NCBI GenBank assembly: GCA_038373865.1 | Contig: JAXGGA010004424.1 | Span: 24,630-88,629 of the forward strand | Direction of reading: 5' to 3' | Source: Uloborus plumipes | Taxonomy: Eukaryota; Arthropoda; Arachnida; Araneae; Uloboridae | DNA length: 64,000 bases | Part shown: in pieces, positions 9,932-20,033 of the stretch | Position numbering within the stretch: the stretch's first letter is position 1 | Layout: the number at the start of each line of letters is the position of its first letter | Position numbers and translations under genes: made by a program | The notes under the pieces: model-generated | Told to the model about the DNA's origin: nothing | Databases searched by the model: none | Seen by the model: the letters and a program-made list of their open reading frames with translations, nothing else

Positions 9932-12900
9932 ATGAATGGTGTTACGTATGAAATTCGACTTATGCGCAACGAAGATATTCCCCAAATAGTGGACCTTTGG
10001 CGAGAATCTAGAATGCAAAAAGCACCGAATATTCTCTCTACGTGGTTCCAAGTTGATCCGGAAGGCTTTTATGTAGCAGTTACTGATGATGGTAAAAGAA
10101 AAAACAAACTGCAAAATAGTTTTGCTTGTTATTGTTAACCGTAATTAAAACTGCACAGAACACAATTTTCTCTACTTAATGATTTTTTTTAAGTGGTACA
10201 TGCACATTATAAATCAGCTGTTTAGTATTAAAACGTGTTCAGTTCGTCACCAAAAGTTTTTTCAGACGATACAAAAACTTTTCATGCTCTGCCCACTTCA
10301 TTTTTACTAAGCTTTTATTTGTTACACTTGTATGTTTGCTTGTCACAGAGCTTGCAGAAAAGCTTATGCACAGCTTTCTGCGTATATGCGATCTGCGCTT
10401 AAATTGAGCAGTTCGTTATTCCCTAACTACAACTATACAAGTTAGACTTGATTACAGGGAAAAATCATCGAATGACGAACGCGCCGCTACAGGCGCTGTT
10501 AAGCAAAATGTCTTCCATTTTGTTTGACAGCGCTTCTCAGGAAAAAGCGCTCTGCGGTTTCGAATATGCCAACACCTCCTCGGTAACTGTGGTGCAAAGA
10601 CATTTTTGCATGAAATTTCATCAAAAACCACCACATTGGCATAACATAAGGACCTAGAGGAACTGAAACAGCGGATAACGGCAGTGTTGAACTCCATCAC
10701 AGGGGATATTCTGTCATGAGTGTGGCAGGAGCTTCATTACCGTGTAGAAGATTGTCGTATCGCCGGAGGCGCACACATTGAACACCTGTAGAAACTTGAA
10801 TAAATGTAGCTTTGAAGTGAAGTTGAATTTTCTAAATATATAACAGTTACAACGTTCACAGTCGTGTTTTCTTTTTGTCCCGTTTAATACGAAACACCCT
10901 GTACAGTAAAAACAGCAGTATAATACTGGCAGCAGAGTTTCCAGTTTAAAACTGTAAAATGCACGTTAATAAACTTGTTTAATTAGCAGTTTTACAGTTC
11001 ATTAATGTAAAATTTTCAATTTTAGTTTTTTACTGTAAAATTAGCAATTTTTACAGTTTATTAATATAAAATTAGCTGTATAATACTGTAAAAGAAAAAT
11101 TTATTTTTTACAATGTAGGCAGGATTAGCGAGAACGCGCGTCTTCACTGCTTACACATTCTTGCAGATCCAGCCTCTTTCGAAATGAAGTGGAACGTTTC
11201 CACTTCCAGTTCATCCGCCATCTCGCCGTGGTCTAAATTTAACTCGCTACAGCCAGCTATTTCAACAATCCGCCTCCGTCAAAGTCATTGCTACTACACT
11301 GTAAAAAATGAATGTTGTTTTTACAGTATAAAACAGTGAATTTTGCAAAAATAAATTGTAAAAATTGCGAATTTTACTGTAATAAAGTGTCAAATTGATC
11401 ATTTTACAGTACTAAACTGTAAAATTGCTAATTTTATAGTAATAAACTGTAAAATTGCTAATTTAACACTTTATTTCCGTGCATTTTACAGTTGTAAACT
11501 GGAACTTCTGCTGCCAGTATTATACTGTTGTTTTTTCAGTATAATACAGCTGAATTTTACGGCAATAAACTGTAAAATTTCTAACTTTGCTTTTCTAAAA
11601 TTGCTAGTTTTACAGTTTATTACAGTTTATTGTGCATTTTACGGTATTAAATTAGAACCTCTGCTGCCAGTATTATACTGTAAAAACAACAGTTAATTTT
11701 TTGCAGTGTAGACCCGCATACAAAACGTGTTTCTTACGTTGGCCGTTTCTGTAGGTAAGGCATAATCACTCAGATCTAGTCAAGGGGGGAGGGGGGTCAC
11801 AGTATAATACAGCTATTTTGTAGTAACAAACTGTAAAAATGGATACTTTTGCAGTAATAAACTGTAAAATTGCTCATTTTACAGTGATAAACTGTAAAAT
11901 TGTTCATTTTACAGTAATAAACTGTAAAATTGCTCATTTGACAGTAATAAACTGTAAAATTGCTGCTTTAGAATAATAAACTGCAAAATTGCTAATTTTA
12001 CAGTTTATTACTGTGTATTTTACAGTTTTAAACTAGAACCTCTGCTGCCAGTATTATATTGTTGTTTTTACAGTATAATACAGCTAAATTTGTGGTAAAA
12101 AATTGTAAAAATGCTGCTTTGCAGTAATAAACTAAAAATCCTAATATAACAGTTTATTACCGCGCATTTTACAGTTTTAAACTGAAACATCTGCTGCCAG
12201 TATTATACTGTTAAAAGAATACTTTATTTTTTTGCATTGTACTAGAGGAAACCTACACAACTCTGCGATGTCTGCTACGCATTTGTTGTTACGTACTCCC
12301 TCGCTGAACGCAAAGTTCAACTTGAAGCCATCGTTCGATATGTTATGAGCAGGTCTGTGGAGTCGGAGGAAAAATGGTCGACTCCGACTCCGACTCCGGG
12401 ATTTTAAAACTTTCGACTCCGACTCTCGACTCCTGCTTTTTTTTTATTATTTTTTTTACCCAAATGCGAAGAGGGAAAAACCCTAAACAAAGGTTGAAAT
12501 ATTAAGTCCATTTTTAAAAGTTTCATTTTTATTCATGGCCAGGACTCACTTTATGGGGGCGTAGCAAGCTGAGGTATCCCAGTTCGAGGTCATGGGAGGT
12601 CATTGTGACCTCTCAAAAAGTTCAATTTTCTCAAGAATTCTCGCAGGTAATTTCACCACATTTACCTCAATTCTCGGAGGTCACTGTGACCTCCAAAAAG
12701 TCCATTTTCTCCAGAGCAAAAGACAAGTGCCGCTCTTGTCATTTGACTCCGTACAAAACTAATCCTTTTCTTGTTAAATGGCCAGACTTTATTTTAACAC
12801 ATTGCATTTTTGCTGCAAATATTTTTTATTCACTTGCATAAGCCCAAACATAGCAATTCGTTTCACAAAGCAGACCCGCCATTTTGAAGCCCTTTTTAAT

Positions 12901-15900
12901 GATCCTAGATGCTTAGGATTTGGATATTGGACGCTGAAAATTTGTATCTGTTAGTTTCAAAGATATGTTTTCACCTCCATTAAATTTCATCCACATCGGA
13001 GGTGGTCGGAGTCGGAGTCGACATGTTTTTCCGCGACTCCGACTCCTTTGGTCCAAAATCAGTCCAACTCCGACTCCGCAGCCCTGGTTATGAGTGCACA
13101 TAAATTTAGCGGATACTCAATGATTTTTAAAAGCAGAGGGAAATCAGCTAGTTTTAAATGTACATGGGTGTTATGATGCCATAGGTTAAAGCTTACAATA
13201 ATCTTACAATATGGATTGCAGATTCCAAAAATAACTTGTGTTATGTTTTTTGTAGATCTTTAGAACAATTTACTTTACTGAAAAAAAATGAACTGTTGTT
13301 TTTATAGTATAACACTGGCAGCAGCAGCCATGATTCCAACTGAAAACTGTAAAACGCACAGTCATAAATTGTAAAACTAGCAATTTTACAGTTTCTTACT
13401 GTAAAGTTAGAAATTTTACAGTTTATTGCCGTAAAGTTTAGCTGTAATATACTGTAAAAACAACAGTATATTACTGGCAACAGAGGTTCCAGTTTGAAAC
13501 TGTAAAATACACGGTAATAAATTGTAAACTTAGCAATTTTATAGTTTATCACTGTCAAAGTAGCAGTTTTACAGTTTAGCACTGTAAAATGAGCAAACTT
13601 GACAGTTTATTACTGTAAAATTAGCAATTTGTACCGTTTATTACTACAAAATTAGCTGTACTATACTGTAAAAATAACATTCATTTTTCAGTGTTTTTTG
13701 ACTGGAATCCATGATATGTACTTAGTTAAAATATTGCTAGATAGGTGATGCTTCAAGCTTTGAAAAACTTTAACCATTTCACTTTAAATCTATGTTTCAC
13801 TTTGCCTTGCATTCCCCTATTTTTCTTGGCGTAAATAATTTTACGCAAATAAACAACCTAGTCTATTCAAAAGTAATTCATTAAGAGTTAAAATGTTTCC
13901 ATGTGCTATGAAAATTTCACTGCTATCGGGTGTCTTTACCACACACCGGTTTCTCTCTCTCTCTCTCTCGTTTTAATTCCATAACGCAAAATAGAGTGTT
14001 AATTCCACCAATTTTCCGTCTCAAATAGGACTCTTAGGAGTCATTCATGTTTTAAATATAGCTTTACCAAAATTAAGTATGTTAATCATTTTTGTATTTT
14101 CAAATTTTACAAACTTATTAAAATTTCAGTCGCGATTTAGATATTTTCAAAAGGTCATTTTATTATTTTATGTTTGGATGCTTTTACATTTTAAATGTAT
14201 AATTAGTATTAATTGCTATTTTTTTGTTACTCGTGACTTTAATTGGATTTTTCTGAAGTGTGTAGTACTTTTTAAATAAATTAATTAATTAAAAAAATAT
14301 TTAAATATTGTTTTGTCAATAAGAAGTGCTGCAATCGCGGTTTCATAGCTTAGCATAATAGTGTAAATGTTTTCTTTAAATTAGAATTTTTGTCTTTTGA
14401 CTGGTTTTTGAAATAAACGGTTCAATCGCAATAAAGGTAAAAATTGAAAAATAATAAATATAAGGCTCTATTGGTACCCAAGTAGCATCAACTCATCGGA
14501 TTTTGCTCGGCCGATCAACAAACTCCTCGTAAACTGATCCTGTAACGCACGATAACATCGTTCCGATCAGTATCCGAGCACGGTTTTCGATGAGCTACTT
14601 TTCATCGGAAAGCGATATCCTTCCGATCAACTTTCCCGATGAAATTCCTCGGCACGGGACTGTTCTGCTCGTAAAGTGCTCCAAATCTCATCGTATTCTC
14701 ATCGGATTTTGCTACTCGGATTCTGCTTGGCCGATGAGACATATTGGATCATCGGCCGATGAGAATTTCATCGGGTTTCGATGAATGGCCGATCATCGGC
14801 CGATGAGATGCTGCTGCTAGGGTATGCATCGATCAACAAGGAAGTTAATTTTTCTTTTATGCGAGGACGGTGATTTTCATTTACATAAATAACATTGCTT
14901 CAAAATATTTTTTCTATTTACTAATACTCATCGCAGGTTCAACACAGGTGAAACCACACGTTATTTGCACTGAACAGTTGTTACTAACTCAAACATCATG
15001 AATCTTAGAACAGCAAACAATTTTATTTGTTCAGTTGCCACAGTCACGAAAAGTGAAGGTGGGAGCAATGAAAGAAGGTCAGCTCTATTTATCGGCATGC
15101 GCATCAAACTTGAAATTTTTAACATTATCTTCATAGATATTCAATCAAAACGGATTAAAATATCAAACGTTACTTTTTTTTTTTTTTTGAAAACACCTTG
15201 TATAAAACTATAGTCAGCCACCTAAACTAAATGTAATTAGTAACATCTACGTGGTGATAAAGGCTGAAGTGGTAATTGTATGAGACACGATATATGATAT
15301 GGATTCGTGAATCGTGATGGCATATTGAAATATTAGTTTAAAATAATTGATCGTGCATAAGTTTGGCACCCATCATTAAAGGTAATGCTTCTTTTTTCTT
15401 TTTAAAAACCATAAAAATTTTTACATAGCATAGACAAACAGATCTTAATACAATTTGTTTAGAAACGAAACATAAATGACATTTAGAGTTCCTTCGCAAC
15501 AATGCAAACTACACTGTCTAAAATAGATGTTTTTACAGTATAATACAGATAATTTTACAGTGATTTTACGTTACAGTATCTTACTACTGTAAAATTGTAA
15601 TTTTACAGTAATAAACTGCAAAATTGCTAGTTTACAGTAATATGTAAAATTGTTAGTTTACAGAATAAACTGTAAAATTGCTAGTTTAGCAGTTAATTAC
15701 AGTGAACTTTACAGCTTTAAACAGAAACCTCTGCTGCCAGTATTATACTGTTGTTTTTACACTATAATATAACCAATTTTATGGTAAAATTGCTAATTTT
15801 ACAGTAATAAACTAAAATTGCTAGACTTACAGTAATAAACTGCTAGTTTTGCCGTATGTTACTGTGCTTTTAAAGTTATTAACTGGAAATTCTGCTGCTT

Positions 15901-17651
15901 GTAATATACTGAAAATATAACAACTTTTTTTTGCAGTGCATAATTTTCTTCTCTTACTAATAAATGCACTATTCTGTTTGGTATTTGCTGTCAAAATATT
16001 AAAACTATTATTCTATTATTAATATTTAAGTCTTATACTATTTCAGGAGAAATTCTGGGCGTGTGTTCAGCTGTCGTACATCACAAAGATATGGCTTTCG
16101 TCGGTTGTTACTACGTGCAAAGAAACTATCGTAAACTAGGAATTGGGCAAAAGGTAGGCATAGTGTACTCCTAGGTTTATTATACGAAATTTGTTTTTCT
16201 TGCTTATTTTTACATTATCACTTCATTTACATTATGCGTTTTGCTTGTGTTGTGACACTTAATTTGTGCTAAAGAGCTTAATTTTCGAATTTATAAATTA
16301 GAGTGATTCCATTGTAAGTTGAATTATGACCTTGAATTTCAGTGAAAAAGGAACGTGTTTTTGGAGCGGATTTCTGTTTTAATACTTTATGACAGTAACT
16401 TGTGAGGTCCGGGACACATTCTGAAAATTTTTTTATTAAACAGATAAAAATGCTGAAATTGTTTGAACTGATCCACCATCTATTTAATTAGCAAAATCGC
16501 AACATAAATATGATTTTTTTTCCAATTAATTTTTCTCATATGTTTTTTTTTCTTTAGTTATTTATTCATCGGTTTATTTTTAAATTATGAATTCAATTGT
16601 TCGTTTATTTACACATTCATTGAATGAAAAATATTTTCAATCATAAAAGAGAAAAATGTATCATTGCAAAAATATTTTATTTTCTCCATTATACCATGAA
16701 TTTGGAGTAGAAAGTATTCTGATAGTTGTAGTACAAAATACATTCATCTTTCTTTATGACAATAATTTTCGGAACGAATTTTCATTTTCTTTTTTTGAAA
16801 CAAGTAAGATTCCTAAACTCACTTTGCCTCACATTCCCGCATATATATTTAATATTTTTTACATTCGGATGTAAGTGTCAAGAAACATTATGTTTTCTTT
16901 TATTGAATATCATAAATATTTTTTTTTATGTTCTTTATAATTTTACAAAGTTCTGAACGAATGCTCTCATAAAATTCCATTTAACTTACTTCATTTTTGC
17001 CTTTACTCCAAATTTTAACAGCTTTGGAATATTTGCCATGAACACGTTGGTTCCCGAAATGCTGCTTTAAGTACCAGACCAGAAATGGTAAAATTATTCA
17101 GAGATGTGTGTGGATACCCTGTTGAAGATACTAAGTGGGATGTCTTGATTTACATCACCATGCACAGCTTGAAAGTGGATCAACTGTTTGATAACCTTTC
17201 AGGAGAAATGGAGATTCGACCACCAAAAGAAGCTGACTTCCCTCTGATGTTTAAATACTACTTCAGTCTAATAGGGTACAGACTTGACCTTGCCATCAGA
17301 CTTAACTGCGAAGAGAAAGACAGTCGCTCCTACGTGGCAATCAAAGATGGATCATGCAAAGGTTTCGGTACGATTAAAATGAACTGCATAGGCGCGGGAC
17401 AGGTTGGTCCTCTCTATGCTGATTCTCCTATGGTGGCGGAGTTCCTGCTGAAAAAGTTACTCCTTTCTATGCCTCAGGCTAAGGGCTTTGTAATAAAAAC
17501 CATACGTTCGAATTCTGCTGCAAATGAAATTGCTTATCGCCTCGGTTGCTCAAGCCCGGAAGTGTCCCCAAGACTATACAGCAAGAAGATGGTGAAAGTT
17601 GATACTAACAAAGTGTTTTCGCCATTTACTATAACATTTGCACCCTTTTAA
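9932..17651 (+). CDS. Two-domain GNAT acetyltransferase (YitH/HolE-like), 3 coding exons
   Basis: Exons 9932-10091, 16047-16153 and 17022-17651 join in frame (phases 1 and 0) with GT-AG borders and give a 298-residue protein. Residues 5-90 form the first GNAT half: RLMRNEDIPQIVDLW, WFQVDPEGFYVAV, the beta strand ILGVCSAVVHH, and the acetyl-CoA loop RNYRKLGIG (about 79-87), which fits the family Q/R-x-x-G-x-G/A pattern. Residues 150-280 form a second, degenerate GNAT domain with VGPLYADSPMVAEFLLKKL, the hallmark phrase of the C-terminal domain in YitH/HolE-type proteins (Acetyltransf_18 in Pfam). No signal peptide or membrane segment, so a soluble enzyme is likely. The family is poorly characterised, so the acetyl acceptor is unknown. 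The first ATG of the exon beginning at 9888 is used as the start and the length fits the family. Introns 2 and 3 (10092-16046 and 16154-17021) contain mobile elements or nothing notable. Confidence 0.88.
10455..10901 (+). mobile_element. Internally deleted DNA transposon with transposase head and tail
   Basis: Ends are CAGGG and CCCTG with TA on each side (10453-10454, 10902-10903). The coding trace near 10510-10635 reads ALCGFEYANTSSVTVVQRHF, typical of the DUF4817-like N-terminus found in some Tc/mariner-related transposases. From 10650 the trace reads DLEELKQRITAVLNSITGDILS, a stop, then VWQELHYRVEDCRI and GAHIEHL, the C-terminus of the same protein type. The catalytic centre is missing. 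This is a non-autonomous deletion derivative inside GNAT intron 2. Confidence 0.8.
10904..11115. repeat. CACTG/AATAAACTGTAAAATTGC MITE, copy 1
   Basis: It starts CAGTAAAAACAGCAGTATAA and ends TTTTTTACAATG, flanked by TA (10902-10903 shared with the preceding element, and 11116-11117). The inside is built from alternating CAGTTTATTA and TAATAAACTG-type blocks that can fold on themselves. It contains the family marker CTGGCAGCAGAG. Confidence 0.8.
11297..11708. repeat. CACTG/AATAAACTGTAAAATTGC MITE, copy 2
   Basis: The best-bounded copy: CACTGTAAAAAATGAATGTT on the left, TTTTTTGCAGTG on the right, TA on both sides (11295-11296, 11709-11710). Internal blocks AATAAACTGTAAAATTGCTA alternate with their reverse complements. 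No coding sequence. A Tc1/mariner-type MITE is inferred from TA and the CACTG ends. Confidence 0.85.
11798..12239. repeat. CACTG/AATAAACTGTAAAATTGC MITE, copy 3
   Basis: The left end is slightly shortened (CACAGTATAATACAGC) and the right end is TTTTTTTGCATTG. It contains the longest run of near-identical tandem blocks (four AATAAACTGTAAAATTGCT units at about 11857-11965). Confidence 0.8.
12597..12611. promoter_or_regulatory. Perfect nuclear-receptor IR3 palindrome, site 1
   Basis: AGGTCATTGTGACCT: two AGGTCA half-sites inverted with a 3-base spacer, the consensus bound by steroid-type and related nuclear receptors. It lies inside the hAT MITE. Occurrence is certain, function is not shown. 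Confidence 0.4.
12678..12692. promoter_or_regulatory. Perfect nuclear-receptor IR3 palindrome, site 2
   Basis: AGGTCACTGTGACCT, 81 bases after site 1, in a partial internal duplication of the MITE (both are followed by TCAAAAAGT or TCCAAAAAGT). Same caveat as site 1. Confidence 0.4.
13278..13693. repeat. CACTG/AATAAACTGTAAAATTGC MITE, copy 4
   Basis: Left end CTGAAAAAAAATGAACTGTT after TTA, right end CATTTTTCAGTG. Orientation is opposite to copy 2, judged from the position of the CTGGCAGCAG marker. Internal palindromic blocks as in the other copies. Confidence 0.8.
13951..13969. repeat. (CT)n microsatellite
   Basis: About nine CT dinucleotides in GNAT intron 2. Confidence 0.9.
14477..14822. 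mobile_element. TCATCGG-rich MITE with CCCAAGTAGCA-type ends
   Basis: Left end CCCAAGTAGCATCAACTCAT; reverse complement of the right end CCCTAGCAGCAGCATCTCAT. TA on both sides (14475-14476, 14823-14824). The palindromic word TCATCGGCCGATGA or parts of it recur about ten times across 346 bases. The CCCAAGTAGCA end is shared with the small element at 51890. Confidence 0.82.
15512..15938. repeat. CACTG/AATAAACTGTAAAATTGC MITE, copy 5
   Basis: Left end CACTGTCTAAAATAGATGTT after TA (15510-15511), right end TTTTTTTGCAGTG. The most degenerate copy, with several indels in the repeat blocks, ending about 110 bases before GNAT exon 2. Confidence 0.8.
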
Positions 17652-17675
17652 TTAAACACTGTTCAACAGTGGCCT

Positions 17676-17685
17676 AATAAATAAA
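17676..17685 (+). terminator. Poly(A) signals of the GNAT gene
   Basis: Two overlapping AATAAA hexamers in AATAAATAAA, 25 bases after the stop codon. Confidence 0.75.
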
Positions 17686-17689
17686 TGTT

Positions 17690-20033
17690 TCTTTTTTTGT
17701 TGTTGATGACGTAAGTATAAGAGTAATTCTACATAAATAGGCCACTTGATGTAGCTAAAAGGTATTTAAATTCTGGGTAGAAACTATGAAAGCATTACTT
17801 ATTTAGTGGATTTTGAAGATGGCTTTATTATACTGGCTCAAAAGTTGAAGTATAAATCTGAACAAGCACTTCGTTTTGCTCTTTAACCTTTTATGTCTTG
17901 CTTTAATTTGTAAATAAATTTTTACACATATATGTATAGATAGAGAGAGTGATAAATTTTGACAAAAACTAGCGCTTAGACTCTAAAATCGGTACTAGCC
18001 ACCAGGAAAACTTTTTCCGATCGCTGACACCAACTGTCAGCCTTTTAGCAAAAGTACAAAGAATGGCACTTTCAAGTACTTACAAGATTCCGGCCACATT
18101 GGGTTAATAATACTAACTTAATGTAAGCGGTGCTTCAGGGCATAAATGGTTGAACCTATGAAATGTTAATCTTTCAATTGTAATCAGCATCACCTAAACA
18201 TATTAGAAATACCAGCTTTTGCTGAAAATTAATAGCTGAAAAGTTTTCCGCACATTGATTATTTTTTCAATCAATTTATATTTGCAAAAAAACTGCCACT
18301 CATAGAATAGAATCATTCTCACATTTATTGTAATGCAAATGGTTTCAGCTGCATGACATTATTATACAGGTGAGAAAAATGCTCAACATATGTCACTAAC
18401 ATTCAAGTAAAACGAATTGTTGGCAGCAGTGTGTCAGAAGAAACTGATTAAATATATTGCATAGAGTTTAAGATGACATCACATTTTCATCGTCTGAATT
18501 AATGAAACTAATGTTTCCCCAAAATGTGTTTGTATATGTAATAGTTATGTTTTTCCATAAAAGACTATTTTGATGTTATTTGTTGTTTTCTGAGTTTTCA
18601 TTATACGAACAAGTTTCGAAAGTCAAAATGATAACTTTACTATTACCCTCACTCATCATTATTTCACGTAAGTGAACATAACTTTCATTAGAGAATAGTT
18701 CTACTGATTTTGATGATTTGTCATAAACGTAATTTTGTTGATTTTTTTTAGTTTAAATTATAAATTGCTATGCTATTCGTATACAGATGAAATTAACTTT
18801 TATAGTCGTTACCAAAAGCAAAAAATGTATATATATATATTGTAGTAACCCTGCGAAATTTAACCTTTGGAAAAACGCAAACACAGTGTTTGCTGACTCT
18901 TATATCAATTAATCTCCTGATTTCGAAAGTTACCTCCATTTTTTCCCATCACGTCAGGATTTTTTGTAATGATTTTGAGGTGTTTTTTTTTTTCTTTTTT
19001 TTTTCAATTTACGGCAAATGGGGGGTTTCATATACTTCAGATATTTGCAAAGCTGTAATAAAAACTTCCTATATAGAATATATTCCCCATATTATTTTCG
19101 TAAAATTTAAAACTTCCAATTTCTGAAATAAAATTTATTTCTTTTTGAAGAAATAAAGTTACGTTATACCGAAACCTGTATGTATAATCATTGTAATGGC
19201 GAAAAGAGGTGAGTGGAAATGACACGCAAAAATATTAATGATAACTATTAAAAGAAATCATTAAACTTACGGATGGTTGGCAAAAATTATACTAGATTCA
19301 ACTATAAAATCTTGTTGAACTAGTTACATTGAAAAGATAGGGTAAATCTATCTGAAAAGATTCAGCCAAATCAAAAAGAAAACCTTTTATTTTAAAAGCA
19401 GTCTTAAACGAAACATAAATTTATGTTATCAAACAATGTCTAGGTGTTGTTACATTTCTAAAGTGAGAACATAAACGTAAAATCTGCTTTAAGTTGTAGA
19501 CTCAGTAGTAAGTTCATGGAATATCAATACCGATGAGGTATATCAGACAGTTTTTGTATAATCATCAGTGGGATGTATTTCACGTGACGAAGGATGAATA
19601 ATCGATGATTTTTTATGGGTAAGCTGAATAAATACAGTTAAACTTCCGTAACCTTACTGAAAGCTTCTCTTCTTACAACTTGCACATTATGTAATATACT
19701 TTGACAAAACGAGTCGGAAACTTATAATATTGCTGCATCTTATTCGTTTCAAAAATATTAATCCATTTATGCCCAAGTTTTTTTAAACAAATTTTTTAAA
19801 TTTTTATCTGCTTAAAACTCTTACTTGGAATGGTTTTCATACATTTTATGTTTAAAATAGTTCACCGTTGCTATACTTACTAAGTTATTTAACGTCCTGT
19901 TTATAGGATATTTTGCAGATATGCGAGCAAAATACGACCTTACTTGACTTTACTTTTGCAAAGTAACATTACAGAAGGCATCTGTGATCAATTTTAAGCA
20001 AATCATTTTAAAATAGTTTAATTTTATGAAAAA
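17690..20033. other. Intergenic, nothing supported
   Basis: AT-rich DNA downstream of the GNAT gene with an (AT)n run near 18828-18840 and several T runs. No domain-bearing frame or element border was found. Confidence 0.55.

Larger units (their letters stand above)
12350..13086. mobile_element. hAT-type MITE, GGAGTCGGAGTCG family, 737 bp
   Basis: Left end CAGGTCTGTGGAGTCGGAGG; reverse complement of the right end CAGGGCTGCGGAGTCGGAG. Both sides carry the identical 8-mer GTTATGAG (12342-12349 and 13087-13094), the hAT target duplication. GACTCCGACTC blocks recur next to both ends. No transposase. It lies in GNAT intron 2 on neutral context. Confidence 0.93.

Noticed and set aside
10903..12240. 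CRISPR-like array (regular AATAAACTG blocks)
   Set aside because: The genome is eukaryotic, spacers are not unique, and blocks alternate with their reverse complements inside TA-flanked MITEs.
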